From Lonicera japonica (lineage: Eukaryota; Streptophyta; Magnoliopsida; Dipsacales; Caprifoliaceae): 64,000 nt of DNA. Where the stretch lies: contig CM038469.1 of assembly GCA_021464415.1 (NCBI GenBank), forward strand, positions 23,269,901 to 23,333,900, given 5' to 3'. Under the pieces are notes generated by a model. The model had not been told where the DNA came from, did not search any database, and saw only the letters and a list, made by a program, of their open reading frames with translations. This document shows positions 1 to 11,168 of this stretch, piece by piece (positions within the stretch are counted from its first letter, which is position 1; every line of letters starts with the position of its first letter). The position numbers and the translations under genes are program-made.

Positions 1-685
1 GACAAAGTGACACGTATAAAGTGCAAAGAAATTAGTTACAACACATGCGCTCCCCTCACATGGAAGGAAGAGATGAAGATCACAAGAACCACGAGTTATA
101 CCCTTTATGGTCATTTTACTTGTGACCTAATCTAGCTTGGGGAGTACAAAAAGATACCTATAAATAGAAGAGAGGACTGATAAGGAAGGGGGGACTCTGG
201 AAAAAATGCCATTAGAGCTGGAAGAAGAAATCAATTAAAACCTATCATAAAACTTAATCCAATTACCATCTCTACTAGTCTGGGCCGGATCTACACTGTT
301 TCCATTCAATACATAAATCCACCACCTACAATATTTAGGTAAAATTAATGTATTGTTCTTAAAGTATAATGCATAAGAATATATATATGTGTGTGTGTGT
401 GTGTGTTGTGTGTATAGAGTTCGAATTTGGTACGGAATAGTATGTACGTATGGGAACTTTTAACCAGTTTTCTGTTGCTAAAACACCGAGGAGATATTTT
501 TAACGATAAAAAACCTTTGGTAAATTAAGGTTCAGTACATACAGACTGATCCAGACTAGTCCAAAGGACAATGGGATTATTGGACATATGGTGGGTGGTG
601 TGTGGGAGAGAGTAATTAATTCATGGGATGATCATGGTTGCTCCTTTTTCGAATGTACTGAAACAGTTTAATTTAAATCTGAAAA
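1..685. other. AT-rich intergenic stretch
   Basis: No coding region, RNA gene or transposon end was recognised here. A short TG microsatellite lies near 388-408. Nothing else can be supported. Confidence 0.5.
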
Positions 686-835
686 AACTTAAAGATTAAT
701 AAACGAGCACTAATATTATTACACAGTAGAAATAAAATTCTCACATTAAAATAAAATAAAATAATCCGATGAAACTTAAAGATTAATAAACGTGCACTAA
801 TATAATTACATAGTCGAAACAAAATTCTCAAATTA
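686..835. repeat. Two-copy tandem duplication
   Basis: The string CTTAAAGATTAATAAACG followed by a similar ~60-bp stretch (GCACTAATAT..., AAAATTCTCA) occurs at about 686 and again at about 775, so this is an imperfect tandem duplication with a period near 87 bp. No coding content. Confidence 0.6.
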
Positions 836-917
836 CAACAAAAAAATGGTTTTCAGTCAATTACTATTGTTCATTATTTTCGCTAATCAAGACTCCAAGA
901 TGTGTATTGGTTAAAAA

Positions 918-1390
918 TTAAGAGAACATCTCGTACATCTCTCAACTTATTTTTCATTTTGAATGCTCCATCTTATGCAATTTTTATGAGTAAATGTCTT
1001 CCATCTTTATTTATTTTTTGAAAGGAAATTTTCTTTTCCACCACCCAAATAGTTTTTTTTCCAAATAGAACCCCAGAAAGTAAGAGAACTTTCCATATTG
1101 ATTATTCCATCATTATACTTATTTTTATGAATAAATGTCTTCTATCATTATTTATTTTTTAAGGAGAAATTTTCATCCCCACTACTCAAATTTTTCTTTT
1201 CCATGGAAAACCCTAAAAAGTAAGAGAACTTTCCATATCCATCTTATGCCTAATTTGATGAATAAATGTTTTCCACACTTATTTTTAACTTTTTTAGTAG
1301 AAATTTTCTTCCCCGCCATCCAAAGAGCTCCATGAAAAACCCCAAAAAATAAGAGAACATGCATCTCATATACCCTTCAACTTATGTTCC
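918..1390. repeat. Imperfect tandem array, unit ~130-160 bp
   Basis: AAGAGAAC followed by a T/C-rich block, then an ATGAATAAATGT-type string and a CCCC-ending line, recurs at about 920, 1082, 1220 and 1350. This gives three to four diverged units of 130-160 bp. Short reading frames on both strands here are by-products of the repeat, not genes. Confidence 0.55.
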
Positions 1391-1620
1391 ATCTTGTAAT
1401 TAATACGAACCTAAAGATACAACAAGTGTTACTAGAAATTAAATTGGAGGGCTAATCGCTTAGTTTAATTTGTTTTCATTTTTTTCTTCAGTCTATGTTA
1501 TGCATATAAAAATGTACAAAAAATTAGAATACAGTGGGAATTAGGTCCACTAACGAAATAATATTTCATGTCCCCTCGCATTAAATTATCTTGTTTTATT
1601 TAAACCTTAACGTCAAACCC

Positions 1621-1932
1621 TTGTTTCTCCACACATCTCTCTCTCTCTCTCTTCAAGTTCACTTAAGGCTTTCCGTCAAGGTAAACCTCTCTTTTGCTAA
1701 AACCTAGCTTCATGATGATGAACTCATTCTACTACTAGTTAGCAAGCTTTTCTCACATCATCCAATTAATTAATTTGTTTCTTATATATTTTATACATAC
1801 ATATATATATATATATGCACTTGTAATAATTGATTAATCTTGATCTGTTTAACTAAGATGGTGAATGCAACAACGTTGGCCTACTTGGTTGTTCTTCTAC
1901 TACTTGTCTGGATTATTGGAATTAATCCCTAA
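1621..1932 (+). CDS. Possible short secreted/membrane peptide gene (first coding exon)
   Basis: Seen: a CT-rich leader (1625-1680) typical of plant 5' UTRs, a good splice donor (CAAG/GTAAAC at 1681), a T-rich stretch, an acceptor (TTTAACTAAG) directly before an ATG at 1858, then 24 codons ending TAA at 1930-1932. The predicted peptide is an N-terminal MVNATTLAY followed by a run of Leu/Val, like a signal peptide or signal-anchor. No GT donor in a good place follows, so either the gene is only this peptide or a later exon is lost. It could be an orphaned signal-peptide exon of a small secreted peptide such as a DEFL; that is inference. No family is recognised. Coding coordinates proper are 1858-1932; the rest is leader and intron. 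Confidence 0.3.
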
Positions 1933-2010
1933 AATCAACATGTCAAATTATCAATATCTAAATTATAACAATGAAACCGCATACCTGGAACTATGATAAA
2001 CAAATGTGGA

Positions 2011-2254
2011 ATATGAGGATCGATCACAATAACAGCATGGATCAAGCGGGTACGTGGTATTCCTTAACCAAATCGCCTTATTGTCTTGGTGGGAATTTTG
2101 GTTCTCTTCCAGATGGGGAGAAGCGAGCCGCGAAATATGAGGATCGATCACAATAACAGCACGGATCAAGCGGGTACGTGGTCTTCCTCAACCAAATCGC
2201 CTTAGTGTCTTGATGGGAATTTTGGTTCTCTTCCAGATGGGGAGAAGCGAACCG
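2011..2254. repeat. 124-bp tandem duplication
   Basis: The segment starting ATATGAGGATCGATCACAAT at 2011 is repeated from 2135 with few differences, both copies ending at GGGGAGAAGCGA. The period is 124 bp, not a multiple of three, so it is not a protein-repeat expansion. In the first copy one frame is open (about 60 codons), but the second copy contains stops in it. It may be a broken exon copy downstream of the 1.86-kb leader. Confidence 0.75.
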
Positions 2255-2262
2255 TATTTTGA

Positions 2263-4050
2263 TTTGGTGTATTGGGGACCATAACCCTAATAAATACTAA
2301 ACAAATTAAGCTTTGAAATAAAATTTCTAGTCATACATCAGTTACTCGTACCTTTAACAAAAGAAAAAGAAAGAATTCCACGTGAGAGAAATAAACAATT
2401 CTATATTCGTGTCACTTGCATATATCATCCTATATATAACATGGATTAAAAAGGTTCAGCTTGTTTACCACATCATTTGTTGTGGCTCTTTCAGGCCTAA
2501 ACTAGAGAATTGAAGCTCGACCGACCACTAGTTTACTAGATTCATAGCTAATCCAAGTAAAGTTTCAAAAAATGGTAAATCACCTAAAAGAAATTTATAT
2601 TTATGACAAAAAAATTCAGAAGTATTAATTTGACATGACAGTTTAACAAAATCGCATTAAAACTATAAAAAGGTTAAACAAATTATATCATATGATTTAA
2701 ATTTGAAAAAAATATATTCAATAACTTCTATAGTAAAACTCCCTTGGTTTTCCAATTAATAGTCATATACCTTTTTGGGATGTCTTAAATTCCATTTCCT
2801 TTTAGGGACATAATCAATCAAACAAATCTTACAATAGAAAATAAGTTGTATTTTTTTTATCATTAAGGAGAAAATTACCTACTAAAGTCAAAGTGCGACT
2901 TTTAAGTTTTAACCTAAGATAGCAGGAGTAGCACAAATACTAAATCATGAGGGAAAAATTACTTGTCAAAACATATCAATAGAATTGTCCAAAAGAATGA
3001 ACTTATCCAACTTGAATCTTTGTAAACCACCCAAACCTAATAATAAGCAAAAAGGCAAGAAAGGTCACATATGTAATCAACCAAACACATTACAAACTTT
3101 TTATGATGCCTGTTTTCTCTTCTTCTTTTTTCTTTTTTTCCTTTTTACTTTGCACCCCAATTATATACGCAAAATAGACAATCTCCCTATTTTAATAATT
3201 GTTCGACTTTTCCATGAAATCTTAAAGAATAACATAAATACAGGGGGTTAATTTAAAGGATTGCGTTAAATAATTAGAGATTACCCCTGCTTTTCTATGT
3301 AATTCTTAAAGAAATTTTTGAATTTTTCTCCAATCTTTATCAATCAAATGCAATTTCTCTATTATATTAGTGTGTGGGAAAGAAAGTGCAACCATGAATC
3401 ACTTGAGAGATGAGACATACTGAGAAGCAGAGACAACATTGATATATAAATCAATTAGGTGTTGCAGTCATCCACCTACAACATCATAGCACACCAAAAT
3501 CGAAACTATATATAAAGGCAAGTGATAATAACACATAATATCAAAACTTATTTATTGGAATTTGAGAAACTAAACAATAATACCTTTAAAATAAATATTA
3601 TGCTTCTTCAAATTAAGTCTGATGATTCTTTTAATTTTTTGCCCCAAACTCTAAATGCTCCTATGAATAAGCCATCAGCAAGTCCTAGCTTTGAATAAGA
3701 TTATGAAATCAGACATTAAAGGAGAGGGCCATGGAGGAGCTTAGAAGCATTTCACAAAAGTGTAGAGCTGATCTTAGGCTAGGGCTTTTGGGCAAAGTTA
3801 TGGCAGCGGGGAAGGGAGATGATGGATGGGGCTTATGGCGGTGGGAAAGAGGTGTTAGACGGAGGTTGAAGATCGAACGTAAAGATGATTGATGACGGTG
3901 GAAAGGAGGTGTTAGGAGAGGTACAGAGGCGTAGAGTTTTTGGGGGCTAAAGAGAGAGAATTAAATTTTCTAATTAGATAGATTAGAATATTTACATATA
4001 CGAAAAGTTTCTCCGAACAAAAATAAAATAAAATTAATTAATTAGTTATT
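2263..4050. other. AT-rich intergenic stretch without recognised genes
   Basis: Homopolymer- and AT-rich sequence with no convincing exon. The G-rich part from 3720 to 3960 may be interior sequence of the CACTA-type element whose right end is at 4384, but no left terminus was found. Confidence 0.4.
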
Positions 4051-4384
4051 AAACCTTAATTTTTAGCCGACAAAATATATTTTGTCGAAAAGATACTGTC
4101 CCCTGAACAAAAAAAACCCGGGACTTACAGTTTTCAATAAGGGGAAACACCCCGCCAAAACCTTACCCAGCAAAATTATGTTTGTCGGCTAGAAAGATTT
4201 TTGCCGAAAACTTATTTGTCGGCTAAAACTCTAACTTGTCGGTAGATGTTCGGACCAAAACTAAGGTTTTAGCGCCCGTGTTTAGCCGACAAGTGACTAA
4301 ATTTTTTGGGTAAAAACGTTTGCGTTGACAAAATTAAGTATGTCGGCTCAAAATTTGTCGGCAAAGATAGATTTTCTTATAGTG
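4051..4384 (+). mobile_element. Right end of a CACTA (En/Spm) transposon
   Basis: The stretch ends in TTTTCTTATAGTG at 4372-4384, the reverse complement of a CACTA-type terminus (CACTATAAGAAAA). Upstream it is packed with subterminal copies of a TGTCGGC / GCCGACAA motif in both orientations (e.g. 4066, 4180, 4218, 4280, 4340, 4357), as expected of En/Spm-type transposase binding sites. The left terminus was not found, so the element is truncated or its other end has diverged. The bases right after 4384 match the unoccupied version of the locus near 56.6 kb, which supports the boundary. Confidence 0.7.
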
Positions 4385-5262
4385 ATGCTGGTTGTCGAAG
4401 AAATGAGGAGATGGCTTTGATGGGAGGAGACGGAGATAGCGAGAGAAGGAGGTTTTTATATAGATCTAGATTGGTCTATATAAATATGCATACATATATA
4501 CATGCAACTCCTCCTTTAAGAAATCAAGTTAATAATGTTCATAATGTGTGTGTTATATAGAGAGAAATTAGTGTTTATGTTGAAGAGAGTTGATTGAGAA
4601 GGGAGGGGAAGAACATGAGGAAGAAGAAGAAAGGCAAAGGGTATCTTGGTCAGAAAAAGTTGAAAATTGATGGAAAGTTGACGGCGTCGGGATTTAGGTG
4701 GGGTTATGTCTAATTAAAACTATTTTGGGGGTTTTCTCAAATAGGGTTATTAGCTAGCGTAAGAGGTTAACTGTTAAGTCAATAAACCTCCTTTTTTAAA
4801 AGTAAAACTAGAAACTTAATTAGAACAATATTATTTCTTGTCCACGATTTTCTTAATTTTGTTTTCCTGTCCTTATACGTTCTCTATTGTGGAAGTATGT
4901 AATTTAGTCATTTTTGTATGTTTGTAATTTCGATATTATGCTTACTATTGCATTTATGCTAGCGCATGGACACATAAATAGCACGCACTACAACAGGCCT
5001 ACCCGGCCCCGTGAAAAGGAAAATACACAAATACACCTCAATTATCCTTTAGTCATGTTACTAATTAATAATTTTTTTCTTTGTTTTCATGAATTTTGAA
5101 TAGTGACCCCCCCTCAATGCTGTTGCCGGAGGGTATTGCCCTTATGGTGATGGACTAGATTCTTGGTATGATGACACATGTAGGAATAGATGGGACAAGC
5201 CCTCTAAGCATTGCCTGAGAACATGCAGGAGAAGGCACAAACATGCCCCAAAAGCAACCTGA
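4385..5262 (+). repeat. Segmental duplicate carrying a DEFL exon (copy 1)
   Basis: From GAAATGAGGAGATGGC at about 4399 through the DEFL exon, this segment matches the reverse complement of roughly 56610-55630, including intronic sequence ahead of the exon (4825-5103). The same intron start (AATATTATTTCT) also occurs at 24220. The upstream part has no recognised product. Confidence 0.7.
5104..5262 (+). pseudogene. Truncated defensin-like (DEFL) exon, copy 1
   Basis: After a splice-acceptor-like GAATAG (ends 5103) the frame from AAT at 5116 encodes the GGYC, WYDDTC, KHC and RTCRRRHKH blocks of the same peptide as at 24.5 kb. Four of the eight expected cysteines are present; the frame stops at TGA 5260-5262, exactly where the other copies continue with the fifth cysteine (TGC). 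Sequence after the stop no longer matches the family, so the 3' half was replaced or deleted. No signal-peptide exon is seen close upstream. Known family: plant DEFL peptides are secreted, disulphide-rich, and act in defence or signalling. A pseudogene is the simplest reading. Confidence 0.7.
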
Positions 5263-5429
5263 ATTATATAGTTCAAAAAATGTATCAAATGTTGTACCCT
5301 AATTAAATAACTGTGAACCACACATCTAAACTAGAGTTTGAAAGAGAAAGAATGATGAATAATAGTGATTAGTTGAAAGTTACGTTTCCCATGTCTTAAA
5401 GTTTCTTTTATGTTGGATAAGATTGGTCC

Positions 5430-5545
5430 AATTTGAAACGGGTGATGACAACCTAAATTATTGTGGTTGTAGATTATGTTTAATGGTAGTGAATCTACAC
5501 TTTAATTAGAGGTACTTTTATCATCACCCATTTTCAATTTTTTTT
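5430..5545. mobile_element. Small hairpin MITE-like element
   Basis: TTTGAAACGGGTGATGA near 5432 is mirrored by TCATCACCCATTTTCAA ending near 5537, and the interior has a second nested stem (GTAGATT ... GAATCTAC). The whole ~110 bp can fold into one hairpin. No clear target-site duplication was found. Confidence 0.45.
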
Positions 5546-6480
5546 TTCTTTCCCACGTTTTCATTGTTTCTATCATTTTTTTTTCCAATTATATATCTTA
5601 TCAATCTTAAGCATGCATTGTTTCATCTCATATATGCAAGGAAATTAGTGCTAGCTAGGTAGAGATTAGAATTGTACATATAAAAGTAGTTGAAATGGGT
5701 TCTTTGCTTAGGAAAAAAAAAAAGCAAGCTTTCCATATTGAAATGTGTCAAATTTAAGAGTATTTATGTACCATCATATCACTCCCCCCCCCCCCCCTCT
5801 CTCTCTTTCTAACACCGGCCACGTACCTGTCAATCCCCTTCTGTCTGGCATTAATCTTTATTTCCTTTCTTCATCATATATTATCTCTCTATATCCATCT
5901 CAATATCACAAGAGTGATGGCAGAGAGAAAGTTGTGATGGATTGACGGTGACTTTTGTTTAGAAGGTGTTGCAATTAATTAATTTATGGGTCGATTCTCC
6001 TTGCATCTTTTTTGGATGTAGTCAAGACCAATTTAATCCGACCCAAAATAGATCTTGAAAGTTTATTTCAAAAGTAACTTTCAAGTTTCAACTAATTAAT
6101 CAGACTTATAAATGTTAATCTAATAGCAATGTTACATCTCAAATAAAATTTCTCACATCTCTTCCATTCTCTTGTACTATATTTTAATCCCTCTATTAAA
6201 AAGCAAGGAAAGGAAATGGGCTCTCTTGGAATGTCAGATCAGATGGATATGGAAAGAGTATATGATGGAAAAAGGATGTAGCAAATATAAATGCAAGAAA
6301 GAAGCAGGGTGGATTGACGGGTATTAGCATGGAAATGAATTCTATTAAATTTCAGATAGTCAATATGGAAAGTTTCTTTTCTAAAGCAAAGAATTCAGTT
6401 TAACTATTTATGTGCATACAATTCAAGTTTCATACCTAGCATTAATTTCTTTGCACATATGAGAGGAAAAAAATGCATGG
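5546..6480. other. Intergenic stretch with a C14 homopolymer
   Basis: No genes recognised. A run of 14 C at 5784-5797 is followed by a CT microsatellite. Confidence 0.4.
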
Positions 6481-6829
6481 TTAAGATGGCTCGGGGTATT
6501 GAGAAGAATAAAATGAAAGAAATAGGAAAATGTGGGGAAGATGAAAAGAAATTTGAAATTGGCAATAAAAAAAGCATTTATTTTCTTTAAGCGATAGTTC
6601 TAGGCCTTGGAAAGTGAGCCTAGAGCAAAATATGATAAAAAGAAATTTGGATTTGAATATCCCAAACCCGATGTCTAACAAAATAAGTCCAAAGGAAAAT
6701 TGGGAAAGAAATAGCTTGGAAACTAAGTTGGAGAAGCTTAGCTCTGAAACAAAACATACAAGTCACTTAAAACTAAAGGAAAATCTAACAACGCTTCCTA
6801 GCAAGTCATAAATGATAACCTGATTTGCT

Positions 6830-8282
6830 GGCAATGGATTCACGTCCAACTTTGTAGCACTCTGAGATGTCTTAGTAACCTGAATAGCCATGTGAATCTT
6901 TGTCATTTTACCGTCTTCAATGACCCGTCATTTTTTAGTTTTAGAAACTATTATAGTAAATCCATCATCAGGAAACAATAGCCTCCCAAGTCAAAAAGGT
7001 ATCCGGTGGAAATGGAACTTGAACAGGAGATGGAGTAGTTATGGGAGGAACTTAGGCAGCTGAGGTTCTAACATTAGAACTCATAGATTCAGCCACAAAC
7101 TAACTCTCATCTCCGTTCTCCTCCTTGTCCCAGTTATAATAATCCTATAAATCAGCATCAATTGGGGAGTTAGAGGACTCATTAGTATGAAAAGATGGAT
7201 CACAGGAATAATCTCTAGTAATATAAAGAGAGGGGCCAGCCTAAACAAATGACGGTCTGGAAACCGAAGGCACTGTGGTCGAGAAAGAACATAGAGGATG
7301 CTGAATCAACAAAACAGATCTCCAACTTATCACTTGAGTTGTTGTACCTGCTAAACCCAAGTCTGAAACAATACTGAAGTCACTGAAATACCCAAAGTAC
7401 CCAAATCCAAAACCATATCAAAAAATAAAGGCATAGCCCGAGAGGTGTCTATAACTGTACCCAAATCCCACTGATGTATCAATAACTAAACCTTAAACTG
7501 CTATCAAGATCTGAGAGGTAGAAGAAATATTGGTTGGGGCTGAAGGATGAACAACTTGCCTATATTACTGCATGCCTAACCTGAACAGCAAGACTCTTGC
7601 CCCACGGAGACAAGAATCCATGGAGCGACCGTGCCGCGGACATCTACACTCTGAAAGCATATGGCGAACCAAATGAAAATGATAGCAACACTTAAGCAAC
7701 TCCTCATAAGCCACCTCTATCTTATAACTAACCCCTGCCCTCTCAATAGTAAGCACATAAATCAAATCAAAACTGAAATCAAGCTCAACTAAAACACAAG
7801 CAATCATACTCAAATCCTTAGAACTTGTTTGGTGGAGGTTTTGAGTTTAGTTTTTTTGTTGGGAAGTGTGAAAGTAGGTTGAAAAGTTGAGTTTAGTTGA
7901 ATTTGGTTTTTGTTGTAGTTTTTCAACCAATTCAAGAAAACTCATGAAAAAAACTAAAAAAAATAGTCATAATGGATCTTATTTTATAGATCTCGATGAG
8001 TAGGTTTCAAATTATTATTTTTTATCTAATTCTGATTTTTGGATTTAAAATTAAGGTGATTTAACATTTTTATGTGAGAGAAAGTAAAGTAAAGTGAATT
8101 TTGAGAAGTGTGAAAACAAAGTTGACATTTTGGTAGAAAACTAAAAATCTACGAAACAGGGGATTAATAGCGGTCGCCTGATCAATATTGACAAGTATAT
8201 CCACACCCTTAGTTGTAGTTGTCAATAGGTTGATGTGCTGGTGATCTAACGTAAAACCAATAAATCTTACCCAAACTTGCAC
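6830..8282 (-). pseudogene. LINE ORF1 / DUF4283-type relic
   Basis: On the minus strand, 8282-8166 encodes a block beginning QVWVRFIGFTLDH with the layout of DUF4283 (VWVR..GLPL...), and 7813-7565 continues it with SMIACVLVELDF and then a YEELLKCCYHFHLVRHMLSEC block that resembles the CCHC-type knuckle which follows DUF4283 in plant L1 ORF1 proteins; here the knuckle is Cys-Cys...Cys rather than perfect. The two halves are separated by a MITE at about 7822-8166. Further minus-strand coding-like sequence extends to about 6830 but is broken. It lacks an intact frame, so it is a dead LINE fragment or a domesticated-then-lost DUF4283 gene. Confidence 0.55.
7822..8166. mobile_element. MITE inserted in the DUF4283 relic
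   Basis: Left end ACTTGTTTGGTGGAGGTTTT and the reverse complement of the right end (CCTGTTTCGTAGATTTTTAG) are similar, and the segment interrupts a recognisable protein domain at one point. Interior is A/T-rich and non-coding. Target duplication not clear, so the superfamily (hAT or Harbinger) is undecided. Confidence 0.5.
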
Positions 8283-8448
8283 GGATCAGCAAACTTGTTT
8301 CTCGAGGCATAAATCAAGCTCCCACCTCCCAGTGTTGTAGTCTCAATGTACCCATTTTGAAATTAATAACTCGACCAAACCAAGTACAGGACTTATCGTC
8401 CCTAGAATAAACAAACAAACAAAAGAAGCCATGTCCTAGAGGAGTGAC

Positions 8449-8733
8449 TAATGGCGGATCTAGGAAATTTTATTGGGGGAGACCGGTGGAGGAATACAAC
8501 AATGATGGAGACGGTTGACAATCGATGGTGGTAGACTGGCTGCATCGTAGTCGATCGTTTCGTTGTGCCGTTGTAGGTTCTCTTAAGCTCTCTCTCTCTC
8601 TCTACTATTTTTTTTAATTTGGGGGACCACAATAGAAATTTCATAGACTTAAATATATTTTTTATATATTTATATAAAAAAAAATTATTGGGGGGACCAA
8701 GGCCCCCTTACACTACACATACATCCGCCCCTG
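8449..8733. mobile_element. Small non-autonomous element with GGCGGAT termini
   Basis: Left end ATGGCGGATCTAGGAAATTT and right end ACATCCGCCCCTG (ends 8733) are imperfect inverted repeats, with mirrored GGGGGAGACC / GGGGGGACC sub-ends. This type of CAGGGGCGGAT terminus is common in small plant elements. About 285 bp, non-coding; no clear 8-bp duplication. Confidence 0.45.
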
Positions 8734-8925
8734 CCTCGAACTACGTACTTTTTTCATCAAAAAGAGCATGTACTTACGTTTGGTTCTCACTTTAAGCCAC
8801 CGGGCAATTTTAGATGATTTCTCCGGTGCCGGAGAGTTGATGTGGACAATTAATACACACGTGGATGTACAAGAAAAAAGACAAAAATAAAAATAAAAAA
8901 TTCCAACTCATATTTCAAAATCACG
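8728..8925 (+). repeat. Left arm of a long inverted repeat around the first gypsy element
   Basis: The stretch GCCTCGAAC ... GTTTGGTTCTCACTTTAAGC ... GACAATTAATACACAC matches the reverse complement of about 14500-14720 over nearly 200 bp, ending in CATAAATAAAAAT-like sequence. The two arms lie just outside a gypsy relic, so that element probably inserted inside an older inverted-repeat DNA transposon. Confidence 0.65.
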
Positions 8926-8999
8926 TGCTGGAGAGTTTGTAGTTTCTCAGCTTCCTCTTCCTCATTTTACTCAATAACTATCATCTCCCATTCTCTTCC

Positions 9000-9518
9000 T
9001 CATTTGGGTAAGTAATTAATTCTTTGCACCAACATTTGAGGAACGGGCCTATTATCCCGTTTGATTAAACGGCAGTTCAAAATTTGGACTGGTTCGACCA
9101 GAAATTGGCCAACATCGTTGATGGGAGGCAGTTGTGAAGACACTAATTGACGGTTTCCCAACTTTTTCTCGAGCATTGACACATGAAAAACAGGATGCAC
9201 TGAAGTTGTTGGAGGCAACTGCAACCGATAAGCCACCTTTCGAACACGGGCAAGCACTTGGAACGGTCCATAAAATTTAGGAGCTAATTTAAAATCCCGC
9301 CACATAGACAAAGAGGTTTGTTTATATGGTTGTAATCGTAAAAATACCCAGTCACCCACTTGAAACTCCCGCTCTGTTCGATGCTTGTCTGCATAAAATT
9401 TCATGCGACTTTGTGCTTCTTGCAAGCGGGCACGAATCAGCTGCAGTGTGGTTCGTCATTCCTGGATAAATTGTTGCACTTCTTGCTCAGGTTGGTGCGT
9501 GTCCTGAGGAATGCAAAG
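9000..9518 (-). pseudogene. Integrase C-terminus and start of chromodomain (element 1)
   Basis: Encodes the GPY/F-type integrase module: RTEREFQVGDWVFLRL, APKFYGPF, HPVFHVSML, then the chromodomain opening (ILNCRLIKRDNRPVPQMLVQ). In intact relatives the chromodomain continues with a tryptophan-rich W(E)D segment; here it ends after LPK at a stop at 9000-9002, where homology to the element stops. It is separated from the integrase core by a TAA in place of a Gln codon at about 9519 and a TGA in place of Arg near 9450. Part of a dead polyprotein. Confidence 0.8.
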
Positions 9519-10394
9519 TTAGGGTGGTGGGTACCCATAAAGTGCTTCAAAGGGAGACATTTTAATGGCTGAATGATAGGTCGTACTGTACCACCATTCT
9601 GCCATAGCTAACCAAGTAGCCCACTGTTTCGGTTTGTCCGAAGTCTTGCACCGCAGAAAGTTTTCTAAACATTGATTAAGCCTCTGAGTTTGGCCATCAG
9701 TTTGGGGGTGGTATGATGTGGAATGGCAGAGCTGTGTGCCTAGTTGTTTGAACAATTGAGTCCAAAATTGGCTGAGGAAAATTGCATCTCTGTCGCTTAC
9801 AATCATAGACGGCATGCCATGTAACTTGTGGATGTTCTCAAAAAATATATAAGCAATTTCTTTAGCTGAGAAGGGATGGGTGAGGCTAATGAAATGGCCA
9901 TACTTTGAAAATCGATCCACCACAACAAGTATAGTATCTTTATGGTTAGACTTAGGCAATCCTTCCACAAAATCCATAGAGATGTCTGACCATGGCTTAA
10001 ACGGCACAAGTAATGGTTGTAGCAGGCCTGGTGATGAGACATGTTCCCCTTTGTTCTGTTGGCAGACCACACATTCAGTCACAGCGGTGATTACATCTGA
10101 CTTTAAAGTTGGCCAATAAAAAAACTGCTCGACCCTTTTAATTGTTGCTTGTCTGCCCGAATGGCCTCCCACTCCTGAATGGTGTAATTCTTGAATAATT
10201 TTCTGCCGTAGTCCCCTATTGGAACCCACATACAATCTATTCTTGAATCGGATGACATTGTTGGTGAATGAATAGCTTTCAAGTGGCATTACACCACCAG
10301 CAATACTAGTGATTACTTGTTGTGCTATCTCATCCCCCACCCAGCTGTCTTGAATCTCTACTAACCACCCCGGTTGCACCAATGAAATAGCCAT
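9519..10394 (-). pseudogene. Integrase core (element 1)
   Basis: Zinc-binding HHCC module is intact in pattern (HHSGVGGHS ... CVVCQ). The catalytic core shows the first Asp (SMDFVEGL) and second Asp (IVSDRDAIF). At the third acidic position the family has QTDGQTE; here it is QTDGQTQ, so the catalytic Glu is replaced by Gln. Upstream stops separate this frame from RNase H. Integrase would insert the cDNA, here using the chromodomain to reach heterochromatin; this copy cannot. Confidence 0.85.
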
Positions 10395-11168
10395 GAGCTT
10401 TGTTTAAGTCAATCCTCTTCGAGATAGGGCATCGGCTACTTTGTTTTCCACACCTTTTTTGTAAGCAATGGTGTAATCCAGCCCAAGCAGTTTAGTCAAC
10501 CACTTTTGTTATAACATAGTGGTAACTTTTTGCTCTAATAAGTACTTCAAGCTCTAGTGGTCTGTCTTGATAACAAAACGATTACCAAAGAGGTAGGTTC
10601 TCCATTTATGAACTGCATGGATTAGTGCCCACAGCTCCCTTTCATATGCTGAAAGGCCTCTCTTCTTCATGGGTAGGGCCTTGCTTATATAAGCAATTGG
10701 CTTGTGATTCTGCATCAAGACTGCTCCAATACCAATTTGGGAAGCATCAGTTTCCACGACAAAAGGTTGGGAGAAGTCAGGTAAAGCTAACACATGTGTA
10801 CTGGTCATTGCCTCCTTTAACTGTTGAAATGCCAAAGATGCTTCATCAATCCACTGAAATTGATTATTTTTAACCAATTGAGTCAATGGTCTAGATATAA
10901 CCCCGTAGTGTCTCACAAACTTCCTGTAGTACCCAGTTAATCCGAGGAATCCTCTCAAAGATTTGATGTTAGAAGGCTGTGGCCAATCAACCATAGCTTG
11001 AATCTTTGTGGGGTCAGCTGCCACGCCTTGGTTGGAGACTGTATGGCCCAGATATTCTAATGAAGTTTGGCCAAAACTGCATTTTGAAAGTTTCACATAT
11101 AATTGGTGCTGTTGAAGTACCTTGAAAACGGTATGCAAATGCTCCACATGTGCTTCGATCGTTGGACT
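10395..11168 (-). pseudogene. Reverse transcriptase thumb and RNase H (element 1)
   Basis: Frame 11147-10554 carries the RT connection ([26 protein letters not shown]) and RNase H with first Asp (FVVETDASQ), Glu (YERELWAL) and Asp (IKTDH). A TAG follows directly at 10554, with two more stops near 10508 and 10404 before the integrase. Several of these stops sit where relatives have Gln codons, fitting C-to-T decay. Confidence 0.85.
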
